Shown in pieces: positions 8,327-16,185 of a DNA stretch of 64,000 nt. The stretch spans positions 62,001 through 126,000 of the forward strand of contig JAJPHN010000034.1 in assembly GCA_021325235.1 (NCBI GenBank), read 5' to 3'. The stretch is from Terriglobia bacterium. GTDB taxonomy: Bacteria > Acidobacteriota > Terriglobia > Bryobacterales > Bryobacteraceae. Both the position numbers and the translations under genes were made by a program. Position 1 is the stretch's first letter; each line of letters starts with the position of its first letter. The notes below the pieces were generated by a model. That model was not told the origin of the DNA. It worked only from the letters and a program-made list of their open reading frames with translations, and searched no databases.

Positions 8327-8832
8327 TAGCGTTTGTCTCCCTTCTGGGCCACTTTCTGCAGCTCTTCGCGCAGCCTGCCGAGCGCGTTGATAATTTCCTC
8401 GCGCTGCGACTCATTATTCCAGGCGCGCCGCACCGTCGGCAAGTTCCAGCGGTCCTTCAGCCGGTACAGCAGATCGATCTCGTTCTTCAGATCCGCCAGG
8501 TCGTTGCGCAGATATTCGGTGCGCCCGTCGGCTGTTTTGACCTCCTGCCGCTTCTGCAGATTCTCGGGATCAAAATCCTTCAGACTCCGGAAGCGCAGTT
8601 CGGCGCGGAACTCGGTCTCTTCGGCGCCGGCGTGGGCGCGGAAGTCGAGCTTCGGCTGGAATTTGGCAAACGCGTCGTTGACATCCTCCACCTTGGTCGG
8701 CTCTTCGTTCTCCGAACCGACTTCGCGTTCGATCCGATCGGCAGTCATAGGCATCACGACCGCGCAGGTGGAGGTGGGAACCTTGCGGACGGCGGGGGTT
8801 ATGCCTTTACGAATGACTTTTACCAACGGCAT
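8326..8832 (-). CDS. tssB: T6SS contractile sheath small subunit TssB
   Basis: 168 residues, the usual length of TssB/VipA. Motifs include DRIEREVGSENEEPTKVEDVNDAFAKFQPKLDF, an ELRFRSLKDFDPENLQKR stretch (the family's 'l.f.s..DF.PE.i...'), and DLADLKNEIDLLYRLKDRWNLPTVRRAW near the C-terminus. An AAGGAGA ribosome-binding site precedes the ATG. It is coupled to tssC by a TAATG overlap. A 114-bp gap separates it from the upstream VWA gene, so tssBC may have its own promoter. The tssB-tssC pair and the hcp-tssEFGK block are split by the inverted sigma cassette. Confidence 0.93.
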   Translation of the reverse strand: MPLVKVIRKGITPAVRKVPTSTCAVVMPMTADRIEREVGSENEEPTKVEDVNDAFAKFQPKLDFRAHAGAEETEFRAELRFRSLKDFDPENLQKRQEVKTADGRTEYLRNDLADLKNEIDLLYRLKDRWNLPTVRRAWNNESQREEIINALGRLREELQKVAQKGDKR

Positions 8833-8946
8833 AAATGTATTCTTCTCCTTATAGAATCCCGGTATTCGAGCAAACGAGGCGCCGCGGCATCTCGGAGAAA
8901 TTGTACCGTTTTACCCGGATGCGCGCTTGCCGCGGACCGATTTTCG

Positions 8947-10371
8947 CTATTCCTTCCCGTACCGCTCCAGCCGCGTACGCGTAAAATCCGGCTGCACAAT
9001 GGTGCCTTCCGAGGGCGCCCGGTTGAGTCCCTCGATCTGCTTCGACTGCGGCCCGAAACCGGTCGGATCGCGCCCGGGGCGTTGCGCGCGCGAACCGCTC
9101 GACCCCAGCCAGCGCGCCGCCGGCACTTCGCCGATGTACTGCTCGGGCCACACCAGCCGCGGCACCCAGAACCAGAGAATCAGCAGCAGAGCTGCCAGCC
9201 CGCCGAAGACGACCAAAGGCCGTACCACCGAAATCCAGCCGCCCGTTGTGCCGCTCGTTTCATCCAGAAGCGCCTTCATTTCGGCTGCGCTGCAACGCCC
9301 TTCGTACAAGGGCAAGCCGATCGCGGGCGCCGACCACACCTGCGGCGTGCTGGTCAACACCTGTCCCGAAGGCAGCGTGAGATCCGCGGTGACATGCAGC
9401 GTCCGGCCGGCGAGCGAAGCGCGATCGGGCCAGGGTGAAACGAAGGTCGCGGTCAGCCGGTCCGTCAGAAGCTTATGCGCCAGGGCAAAAATCCGTCGCA
9501 ATTCGTCGTAGCCGGAAGCCATGAAGGACTTCGTGCTCAGCGCTTTCAACGCAGTCTGATCGATCTCGGAGGGATCGCCGAAACCGATACCGATCACCTG
9601 CATCCCGGATTGCCGGACCTTGCTCGAAACCTGCTCGAGACCGGCCGGTCCGGCCAGCAGTCCCGGATCGTCGCCGCGCAGAATTTCGTTCGTGCCGTCG
9701 GTCATAACGATCAGCAGCGTATCGGGCGGCTTGCCGCTTTGCGCCGCTTCCGATTTGGCCTGCTGCGACAAAGTGTCCAAACCTGCCGAAACGGCCGAGT
9801 ACAGCGCGGTATTATTTCGCGGGCCGGGTAACGGCAGTGCGGTCGCGGCGGCGAGCGCGTCCTGCCGCGTCGTGACAAAGCGCGCATTGCGAATCGTGTC
9901 GATCACATGGTGGCTTTCGAACGGCACAATCGCCACTTCGTCGTAGCCGTTCTGAAACTGATTGAGGAAATCTTCGAGCGCCGAGCGCGCCGCTTCAAAA
10001 CGCGTATTACCGGTGGAAAGCTTGCGGTTCATGCTGCCGCTGATATCGATCAGTACCAGTGCCACGCGATGCTGCGGAGCCGAACTGCCGTGCTCGGCGG
10101 CCGCGTAAAACGGCGTCAGTTCCTCATTTTCCAGATGAACGCGCATGCTCGCCGGGAGCTTGGCATTTTCCGGCAATTCAACGCCCGCCGGATGCCCCTG
10201 CGCATCCACCACGTTCAGCTGCATGCGGAAACAGGGTGCAGAGGATACCGGGTCGCAGGCCAGCATCTGCAGATTGCCGGCGAAATCGAGATGCGCATTC
10301 GCGCTCTGGGCGAATACCGCAACAGCACTTGCCGCGGCGAAAAGCGCGAGCTTCAGAAGCCGGGTTCTCAT
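8947..10371 (-). CDS. Exported VWA-domain protein with a C-terminal membrane anchor
   Basis: 474 residues from ATG 10369-10371, which overlaps the FHA gene's stop (ATGA). The frame is open further upstream but would then only shadow the FHA gene. A signal peptide (LLKLALFAAASAVAVFAQS) is followed by a VWA domain with a clean MIDAS motif DISGSMN (D109, S111, S113), then TLLIVMTDGTNE. A membrane segment VVFGGLAALLLILWFWVP lies near residue 410, and a ~50-residue basic tail follows. The VWA domain is therefore periplasmic with a short cytoplasmic tail, able to bind a protein ligand through a metal. Its coupling to an FHA protein and its position before tssBC suggest a role in the T6SS/conjugation locus. 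Confidence 0.85.
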   Translation of the reverse strand: MRTRLLKLALFAAASAVAVFAQSANAHLDFAGNLQMLACDPVSSAPCFRMQLNVVDAQGHPAGVELPENAKLPASMRVHLENEELTPFYAAAEHGSSAPQHRVALVLIDISGSMNRKLSTGNTRFEAARSALEDFLNQFQNGYDEVAIVPFESHHVIDTIRNARFVTTRQDALAAATALPLPGPRNNTALYSAVSAGLDTLSQQAKSEAAQSGKPPDTLLIVMTDGTNEILRGDDPGLLAGPAGLEQVSSKVRQSGMQVIGIGFGDPSEIDQTALKALSTKSFMASGYDELRRIFALAHKLLTDRLTATFVSPWPDRASLAGRTLHVTADLTLPSGQVLTSTPQVWSAPAIGLPLYEGRCSAAEMKALLDETSGTTGGWISVVRPLVVFGGLAALLLILWFWVPRLVWPEQYIGEVPAARWLGSSGSRAQRPGRDPTGFGPQSKQIEGLNRAPSEGTIVQPDFTRTRLERYGKE

Positions 10372-11327
10372 GCCTCGGAACGCTCCTTCCTGCGCATTGT
10401 AAACCGTAACGCGGTCCTGCCTAGCAGAATATCGTCGCGGTCGTGCAATTCCTGGGTCACCGTGACCGTGCGGCCGCGCACTCGCGTCACGAATCGCGCC
10501 AGTCCCGACTGATTGGAAATTTCCGGATGCCGCGCCAGAAAGAAACGCCCCTGCTTGCCGAACAAAATCGCATGTCGCGGAGCAACCGTCGCATCCGGGA
10601 TAAACACATGCACCTCGGGACGATAAACGGTGCGGCTCATATCCACGCTCTGGCTCCCGATCAGATACGAGTCGCCCTGCTGCAGTTCCCATTGCTTATG
10701 CGTGAGCCCGAACTTGCCCTGCGCCCGAGGATCGCCGCTGCTGATAAATTCGAGCACGCCGTCGCGCAGCAGTATCGGCGCCAGCGTCACCCCAAAGCAG
10801 ATTCCCACGCCGATAAACATGAAGCCGAGCGCCTGCGAGAGGTCGGGCACCCGCGAGCCGAGCGTCAGAAAAATGAGGCCGCCGATGGTGCCGCCCGCAA
10901 GCCCTCCGGCGCAGGCGTGAATGATGCGCGCGCGATTCACCGCTGCCCAGCGCAGGCCCAGCCCGAGGCCAATCAGTGAGCCGGCCAGCATCCAGGCAAT
11001 CAGACGCGCCAGAAACGGTGCCTGCGGCCCGAGCTTGTCGGCCACCGGAATCTGCAGCAGCCACGAACAGAGCCCCGCCGCGATCCCGATCCCTACGCCG
11101 GAAACGACCCAGCGCGGCAGCACACGGTTTCCCGACCAGCGATCCGAAAACGCAACCGTCAGACCGCCGATGAAGCCGCCGAGCAAGACCACCGCGATCA
11201 GGTCTGATAACGAGGTAAAGCGTTCCGCCGGCAGCAGTGCCGCCAATAACGCCGTCACAGCCCAGGAAAGCAACCCCGCTACGCCGCCAATCAACGACAT
11301 GTAATAAAGGGTCTGGTAAAGACTCAC
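10368..11327 (-). CDS. Multi-pass membrane protein with a C-terminal FHA domain
   Basis: 319 residues. About six hydrophobic segments occupy residues 1-195 (for example LIGGVAGLLSWAVTALLAALL, VVSGVGIGIAAGLCSWLL). The last ~100 residues form an FHA-like beta domain with SYLIGSQSVDMSRT, the PRHAILF segment (the family's 'S..Ha.i' strand) and a final LLGRTALRFTMRRK. FHA domains bind phosphothreonine peptides, and in T6SS loci Fha/TagH proteins relay kinase signals to the apparatus. No kinase or phosphatase gene of the Ser/Thr type is visible beside it. It is the first gene of the leftward unit and starts only 53 bp from the divergent E1-like gene, so the two probably share control sequences. Confidence 0.8.
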   Translation of the reverse strand: MSLYQTLYYMSLIGGVAGLLSWAVTALLAALLPAERFTSLSDLIAVVLLGGFIGGLTVAFSDRWSGNRVLPRWVVSGVGIGIAAGLCSWLLQIPVADKLGPQAPFLARLIAWMLAGSLIGLGLGLRWAAVNRARIIHACAGGLAGGTIGGLIFLTLGSRVPDLSQALGFMFIGVGICFGVTLAPILLRDGVLEFISSGDPRAQGKFGLTHKQWELQQGDSYLIGSQSVDMSRTVYRPEVHVFIPDATVAPRHAILFGKQGRFFLARHPEISNQSGLARFVTRVRGRTVTVTQELHDRDDILLGRTALRFTMRRKERSEA

Positions 11328-11380
11328 ACCGTGTATGGTAGCGAGGCCTGCGCCATTTCTGCGCCTTATCCTGAACCTGT

Positions 11381-12475
11381 ATGCCGCGGCTCGATACTGC
11401 CGGATCGCGTCTCAGCGGGACCGCCCTCGAAGCCGCCTGGCGCGCCCGCGCGGAATTCGTGGTCGTAGGAGCAGGCGCACTCGGCGCCGAAGTTTTCCGC
11501 CAGCTTTGTGTGCTCCGGCCCGCACGAATACTGGTCATCGATCCGGATCGAATCGAAGAAACGGATCTGGCGAAGTCCTGGCTTTTCGCACCGGGGAGCG
11601 TGGGCCGCGGTAAAGCCTGTCATCTCGCTGCGCTGGGACGCGAGTATGCTCCTGAAACACAGTTCCTGGCTCTCACCTGCGAGTTTGCCGATGTAGGCTG
11701 GCAGGATCTGGCCCGCGCCAGCCTGGTTTTCAGCTGCGTCGACAACGATCTGGCGCGGCTCGAGATTGCGCTGGCCTGCCGCAAGCTGGCTATTTCCGTC
11801 TGCGATGCGGGCTTGGCGGCGCAAGGCGCCTCGGCTGGCCGTGTAAGCTGGTTCGCCGGATACTCGGGCGCGTGTTTTGGCTGCAAACTTCGTCCACAGC
11901 GGTTGCGCGAACTGCTGCTCTTCGCGCAGGCCGACGTGCGCTCGTGTTCTTTGGCCGAAACCGGCGGCGGTTTCAGCTTGACCCCGACCATGGCCTCGCT
12001 GATCGCGTCGCTGCAGGTCGATTTCGGCGTGCGCCAATGGCTCGCGCAGGCCTCTGAATCAGAAACCATCGAGATCGCCTTGACTCCCGAGGCGACACTG
12101 CGAACGTTCACCACCCCGATTAGCGCCGCGTGTCCCCTTCACGAGCCATTGCCGGATGAACTCCGGATTCCGGCGAAACCCGGCATGACATTTCGCGATC
12201 TTATCCCCCAGACGTCGGCCCAGGCTGCGATTCTTCTGGACTGGCCGTATTCTACTCGCGCCCGGTGCCTTGCCTGCAGCTGCGAATGGCAGCCCTTTGT
12301 ACGCTGTGCTGTGTTGCGCAGCAGAGGCCGCTGTCCTGCCTGCGGCGCGAGCGCCATCATAGAAGTAGATTCCGTGAAGGTGATTGACCGCGACTCGCCC
12401 TGGGCCGAGTGCACCCCCGAACAGATCGGGCTGCCCTCGAATCATCTTTTCGCGCTTCGCTTTTCGGGCCAGTGA
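11381..12475 (+). CDS. E1-like (ThiF/UBA family) activating enzyme
   Basis: 364 residues. It has a Rossmann ATP-binding loop VVGAGALG (G30, G32, G35), then VIDPDRIEETDLAKSWLF where canonical E1s have 'D.D.ie.sNL.RQ.lf' (Asn and Arg replaced by Asp and Lys), and SCVDND...R with D121. A CFGC zinc pair lies at 165/168. VRSC-SLAETGGGFSLTP aligns with 'vPSCaeaGvlg..pg' of MoeB/E1, making C189 the candidate thioester cysteine. The tail adds a zinc ribbon (C296/C299, C318/C321) and lacks a rhodanese domain. It should adenylate the C-terminus of the small ubiquitin-like protein encoded two genes on. Its stop overlaps the next start (TGATG). Family is firm; substrate is inferred from the operon. Confidence 0.85.
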   Translation: MPRLDTAGSRLSGTALEAAWRARAEFVVVGAGALGAEVFRQLCVLRPARILVIDPDRIEETDLAKSWLFAPGSVGRGKACHLAALGREYAPETQFLALTCEFADVGWQDLARASLVFSCVDNDLARLEIALACRKLAISVCDAGLAAQGASAGRVSWFAGYSGACFGCKLRPQRLRELLLFAQADVRSCSLAETGGGFSLTPTMASLIASLQVDFGVRQWLAQASESETIEIALTPEATLRTFTTPISAACPLHEPLPDELRIPAKPGMTFRDLIPQTSAQAAILLDWPYSTRARCLACSCEWQPFVRCAVLRSRGRCPACGASAIIEVDSVKVIDRDSPWAECTPEQIGLPSNHLFALRFSGQ

Positions 12476-13197
12476 TGAACAAGAACGCCATCGCCACAAT
12501 CGTCGCCGTAAGCTGTCTCGAGATCATTTTGCAGCTGATCGCGCTCTTGCTCGGTCTACCGGCAGCAATCATTTGTGGCGCGCTTCTTCCGCCGCTTTCG
12601 CAATTCGTTTTTGGATTGATCGATATCCAGTTCCGCGCCTGGTGGCCGCTGCTGTTGCAAAGCGCCGGTGCAAGTCTCGGCGGCGTTCTGCTGGGCTGGG
12701 CGACGCTCGGCCTTCGCTGGCCTTTGTTATTCGCTCCGCTTGCCGCCTGCGTCTCAGCCGGCGTCCTCCTATTTATGCGCCGCTGGCAGGCCGAACAGTG
12801 CGCCTTGTGCAAACATCGTCTGATCGGCGAAATCGCGTTCGAATGCCCGCGCTGCGGTTTGCGAGTCTGCGAGCGGCAATGCTGGAACTTCATGGGGTGC
12901 CGCTGTCGCATGTGCGAGGAACACCGCGTCCCGATCTTCACCGAGGACAGCCGCTGGTGGGATCGCAATTTCGGTGCACGCTCGAGTTTCGGCAAATGCC
13001 AGTTATGTCAGGAAAGCGCCGCCAACGCCGATCTGCGACTTTGCGGAAACTGCGGGCGTCCGCAATGCCGCGATTGCTGGGATTCTCAAAACGGCATCTG
13101 CAGCCGCTGCCAGTGGACCGTGCCCGAACTTCCCGAGCGCCTGCGCGATTTCCTGCTCGAAACGCCCCATGCGCAGACCTCGCGCGGCCACTCATAA
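12475..13197 (+). CDS. Membrane protein with two tandem RING-like zinc modules (candidate E3)
   Basis: 240 residues from ATG 12475, which overlaps the E1 stop. Two to three membrane helices (residues ~8-48, ~58-100) are followed by two copies of the same eight-cysteine pattern. Module 1 uses C109/C112, C124/C127, C132/C136 (ending QCW), C142 or C144, and C147. Module 2 uses C175/C178, C190/C193, C198/C201 (ending DCW) and C209/C212. The spacing C-x2-C-x11-C-x2-C-x4-C-x2/3-C-W...C-x2-C resembles RING/binuclear treble-clef domains reported in prokaryotic ubiquitin-like operons. Placed between E1 and Ubl/E2 genes, it is a plausible membrane-anchored E3 that recruits the E2. An ordinary zinc-ribbon protein remains an alternative. 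Confidence 0.72.
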   Translation: MNKNAIATIVAVSCLEIILQLIALLLGLPAAIICGALLPPLSQFVFGLIDIQFRAWWPLLLQSAGASLGGVLLGWATLGLRWPLLFAPLAACVSAGVLLFMRRWQAEQCALCKHRLIGEIAFECPRCGLRVCERQCWNFMGCRCRMCEEHRVPIFTEDSRWWDRNFGARSSFGKCQLCQESAANADLRLCGNCGRPQCRDCWDSQNGICSRCQWTVPELPERLRDFLLETPHAQTSRGHS

Positions 13198-13213
13198 TGA
13201 GAAGCGAGCGAGA

Positions 13214-13474
13214 ATGCCCAAGTACCAGATCTATTTCGACACCATTCGCGGCGAGAGCAAGTACAACGTCGATATCGACGAAGACGAAGTGCTGGATAAC
13301 GTGCTCGATGAAATTCTGCACGACTTGCGCGAGCGCGGCGATGTCTTGCAAGGCGATGGCTCACCGCAGGTGGTCTGGAATGGCCGCTCGCTCGATTTCG
13401 TAGTTCCGCTGCCGCAGCAGGGCGTCCGGCCCAACGATGTGCTCCGCGTCTCGACCGTCTCCATCAACGGATGA
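13214..13474 (+). CDS. Ubiquitin-like small protein (YukD/EsaB-type fold) ending in Gly
   Basis: 86 residues. It follows the beta-grasp order: strand YQIYFDTIRG, strand SKYNVDIDEDE, a helix VLDNVLDEILHDLRERGD, strands PQVVWNGRSLDFVVPLPQQG (the 'l..g..L.....l...gv..gd.l.v' pattern of YukD-like Ubls) and VLRVSTVSING. It ends in a single free Gly, so no protease is needed to expose it. The next gene starts inside its stop codon (ATGA, 13471-13474). The gene is short and its true start is ATG 13214, 16 bp after the RING-like gene. With an E1 and E2 in the same operon it is the obvious substrate, although a classical di-glycine tail is absent. Confidence 0.75.
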   Translation: MPKYQIYFDTIRGESKYNVDIDEDEVLDNVLDEILHDLRERGDVLQGDGSPQVVWNGRSLDFVVPLPQQGVRPNDVLRVSTVSING

Positions 13475-14094
13475 GCAGCAGCGTACGAGCCCGGCGCATC
13501 GAGAACGAATGGCAGTATCTTTTGCTGCTCGCTCGCGAGAACCCGTCGATTCTAGAAATTCGTAGCCGGCGCTCGGAACCCACGGCCGAGTGCTTCGATT
13601 TCTCGCTCGCCCGCACACCTGCCTACGCGGGACCGCAATTGACGGAGAACATCCGCGATACACATGAACTGACACTCCGGTTGCCGGAATTTTATCCGGC
13701 CGTTCCCTGCGAAGCCTATCTGCGAGCGCCGCTTTTTCACCCGAACATCCACCCGCTGAATGGCTTCATCTGTTTATGGGACCGCTTCTCGGTGGGCGAC
13801 AGCGTGATCGAAGCCGTCCGGCAGATTCAGCTCGTGATCTCGTGGCATCTTTTCAATTCAGCCGCAGAACACCTCATGCAGCCCGAAGCGCTCGCCTCTG
13901 CCGCCGAACGGAAGCCGCTTCCGTATCAACCCGTATTGGTACCGGAATCGCTGGCGCTTGAACGTTCGTACTGTGGAAAACCGGCCACACCCCGGCGATC
14001 CCGCCTCAGTTGCTGGAGTGAGCCGCAGCCGTCGCCGGCGGCATCCGAACAAGTCCTAGAACGGACCGGCATTTTCCGAGAGCGAAGCTCTTAA
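13471..14094 (+). CDS. E2-like ubiquitin-conjugating (UBC-fold) protein
   Basis: 207 residues. The UBC core is readable: ELTLRLPEFYPAVPCEAYLRAP (the family's 'F.i.fp..YP..pP...f...'), then HPNI (H90-P91-N92-I93) and, seven residues on, GFICLWD with the candidate catalytic Cys101, as in 'HPNI...G.ICL' of true E2s. A helix with IEAVRQIQLVISW follows, matching the 'l..vl..iq.ll' helix. The C-terminal ~55 residues are proline/serine-rich and look disordered. It would take the Ubl from the E1 and, perhaps with the RING-like protein, pass it on. The catalytic Cys and the HPN box are both intact, which is uncommon among bacterial UBC-fold proteins. Confidence 0.85.
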   Translation: MSSSVRARRIENEWQYLLLLARENPSILEIRSRRSEPTAECFDFSLARTPAYAGPQLTENIRDTHELTLRLPEFYPAVPCEAYLRAPLFHPNIHPLNGFICLWDRFSVGDSVIEAVRQIQLVISWHLFNSAAEHLMQPEALASAAERKPLPYQPVLVPESLALERSYCGKPATPRRSRLSCWSEPQPSPAASEQVLERTGIFRERSS

Positions 14095-14163
14095 ACTTGC
14101 AGACACTATCGTTTAGCAACCCTGCACGCGTTTGGAAAGCTTCCTTTCGGTGTTAACCTGAAG

Positions 14164-14493
14164 GTGCGCGGGAAAGAGGAGAATTTGGACGATAAATTGA
14201 AGGAGTTGATGCAGGAGTTGGGCAATGCGATCAACGAATCCCTTTCCGATTCCGACCGCATCGCAGGCGCGATCGGCGAGATCAAACGCGCCGGCTACGA
14301 TGTCTTTCTTGTGCTCGAGGCCACCATCGGCTTCAACAAGCGCGAAGACGAAGAAAATCACTCCGAAGGCGACGATTCCGACAACTCCAGCGCGCCCGTC
14401 CATTACGAATCGACCGGCAAAATTCGCCTCACCTCGCAGGACCAGAAATTTCTGCGCGCGCTGAAAATTTCCGTTGAAGACGAGAGCAAGTAA
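14164..14493 (+). CDS. Small acidic protein of unknown function
   Basis: 109 residues from GTG 14164; an in-frame TTG at 14185 is an alternative start. The N-terminal half is helical and amphipathic (DKLKELMQELGNAINESL, then RIAGAIGEIKRAGYDVFLVLEATIGF), the middle is Asp/Ser-rich, and the C-terminus has LTSQDQKFLRALKI. No catalytic motif is visible. It follows the E2 gene by 69 bp on the same strand, so it could be a last, non-overlapping member of that operon, or an independent gene. No function is proposed. Confidence 0.55.
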   Translation: MRGKEENLDDKLKELMQELGNAINESLSDSDRIAGAIGEIKRAGYDVFLVLEATIGFNKREDEENHSEGDDSDNSSAPVHYESTGKIRLTSQDQKFLRALKISVEDESK

Positions 14494-14499
14494 GCTCGC

Positions 14500-15534
14500 T
14501 CAGGTGCCCGTCAGTTCCCGATAAACCTCGTGCGTTTTACGCACAGCCGATTCCCAGCTGAATTGGGCTGCGCGCAACTTTCCTTTTCTCGCCAGCTCCT
14601 CCCGCACTCTCGGCTGTTCAGCCAGCTGCGCTAGAGCCCCCGCGATTTCATCCGTCTCGCGTGGATCCACAACCAATGCTGCGTCTCCGGCAATCTCGAC
14701 GAGCGCTGAACAATTCGAGGTGATCACCGGCACGCCGTGCGCCATGGCCTCGAGCACCGGAATCCCAAAACCCTCATCAAGCGACGGAAAGGCAAAGATG
14801 CTGGCTTGTGCGAATAGTCTTCCAAGACGTTCTTCGGAGACGTACCCGGCCACTTCAATTCGCTCTCTGGCAGGACTTCGCTCAATGCGCGCCAGAATTT
14901 CTTCCGCTCCATAGCCGCTCGGCGCGCCAGCCAGCACGAGCCGCCACGCGTCGGGCATGTTTTCGAAAGCTTCTACGAGACGCGCAACGTTCTTGCGAAC
15001 CTGCAGCGCTCCCACAAACAGCACAACCGGCTCGCGCCCTTGCGAGTCACTCTCCGCAACCCGATCGACGCCATGCGGAATCACCCGTAGCCGCCCGCGC
15101 TCTACCTTAAGCAGTTCGTGCACCTGATCGGCCGTAAACTGCGAGACCGCGATGATCAGGTCCGAACGCGCTGCCGCCTCGCGCGCCTGAAGAGTAAAGC
15201 GCTTCCGAAACTCCGGGCTCGAGTACTCGCCCGTCATGACAAAAAGATCGTGAAAGGTGCTGACCACGCGTTTGCTATGGCGCCGTTCGACACGCTGATT
15301 CAGCGCATGAAAGACATCGGCTGTGTTAAGGAAAGGAAGCGGAAGCAGCACACGGCGGCTGACGTTCGGCATTTCCGATGGATGCGTTCGGCGATACTGT
15401 TTCAGCCGGTAACAGTGGATAAACTGATCTTCCGGATGGGCGCGCGCAAGACCATTGAGTATGCGCCGCGAGTAAACCGCGATTCCGGAAGGCTGCGTAT
15501 CGACGCTATAAGTGGCATCGAGCGCAACACGCAC
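14500..15534 (-). CDS. Glycosyltransferase family 4 protein
   Basis: 344 residues with GT-B organisation. The N-terminal domain opens VALDATYSVDTQPSGIAVYSRRIL and contains STFHDLF and DLIIAVSQFTADQV. The C-terminal domain has PHGVDRV, VVLFVGALQVRKNVARLVEAF, then SLDEGFGIPVLEAMAHGVPVI, the E-x7-E element that binds the nucleotide-sugar diphosphate. Length is as expected. Such enzymes transfer hexoses (often mannose) from GDP- or UDP-sugars during exopolysaccharide or glycolipid assembly. It stands alone, with convergent and unrelated neighbours, so donor and acceptor cannot be guessed. Confidence 0.88.
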   Translation of the reverse strand: MRVALDATYSVDTQPSGIAVYSRRILNGLARAHPEDQFIHCYRLKQYRRTHPSEMPNVSRRVLLPLPFLNTADVFHALNQRVERRHSKRVVSTFHDLFVMTGEYSSPEFRKRFTLQAREAAARSDLIIAVSQFTADQVHELLKVERGRLRVIPHGVDRVAESDSQGREPVVLFVGALQVRKNVARLVEAFENMPDAWRLVLAGAPSGYGAEEILARIERSPARERIEVAGYVSEERLGRLFAQASIFAFPSLDEGFGIPVLEAMAHGVPVITSNCSALVEIAGDAALVVDPRETDEIAGALAQLAEQPRVREELARKGKLRAAQFSWESAVRKTHEVYRELTGT

Positions 15535-15582
15535 GCTCTCATTCTTGCAAACGGGGCGCGTTCAAAGCCGCCGGAATAGTTT

Positions 15583-16185
15583 TCAGTGCGCCGGAGTGCT
15601 AAGTACGCCTGCCCCGGCAAGGTCGAGAGTATCTTTCGGAAATGGCGTGAAGTGGAGCACGAAATTGCGCATTGCGCGCTCGGTCCAGCTCATTCCATAT
15701 TCCTGCGCCTCGGTCAGAGCTTTCGTGCTCGACCATCCGTCATGCTGCATTCGATAACACGCAATGATTGTGCCGGTGCGATCCTTGCCGCGGCGGCAGT
15801 GTACAAACACAGGCGCCGAGCCGCGATTCTCGAGCAGAACCAGAATCCGGCGCACGTCGCCGCTCGAGGGCGCCGAGAGCGGAGGCAGCGGAATATTGAC
15901 GTATTGAATATGCAGCTGTTGCGCTTCGTCGCGCTCGCGAAGGGTCGCGGTCCCGCTCTGGCGCAGATCGATGATCAGTTTCACACCGAGCTGCTGAAGT
16001 TCCTGCAGCGCCAGCGGGGTAGGCTCGGCCCCTCGATAGAGAGTTGAATCCACGCGGCCAAAGTTCCGAATATGAACCGGCTGCTCGGCCCTGACCGGCG
16101 CAGCCAGCGCAATCGCAATAGCTGCGCAGACCAGCGGGATGCGCCGGGCGAAGCTACTTGGGCTGCGGCGGAGGAGTCTGTCCAT
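15583..16185 (-). CDS. Exported dual-specificity/tyrosine-type protein phosphatase
   Basis: 200 residues from ATG 16185. The N-terminus is an Arg-rich signal peptide (RRIPLVCAAIAIALAAPVRA). The mature domain has VDSTLYRGAEPT, VKLIIDLRQ and the CX5R phosphate loop HCRRGKDRTG, with C130 and R136 as nucleophile and anion-binding residue. This is the pattern of DSP-like phosphatases such as the SiwB/DUF442-related and PTEN-like groups. The domain is therefore periplasmic or extracytoplasmic. It overlaps the upstream exported-protein gene by 32 bp, so the two are probably co-transcribed. The substrate (protein, phosphoinositide or polyphosphate) cannot be read from sequence. Confidence 0.82.
   Translation of the reverse strand: MDRLLRRSPSSFARRIPLVCAAIAIALAAPVRAEQPVHIRNFGRVDSTLYRGAEPTPLALQELQQLGVKLIIDLRQSGTATLRERDEAQQLHIQYVNIPLPPLSAPSSGDVRRILVLLENRGSAPVFVHCRRGKDRTGTIIACYRMQHDGWSSTKALTEAQEYGMSWTERAMRNFVLHFTPFPKDTLDLAGAGVLSTPAH

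Noticed and set aside
10372-10692. Upstream extension of the VWA gene
   Set aside because: It lies inside the FHA coding region in another frame; the ATGA-coupled ATG 10371 gives a good signal peptide.
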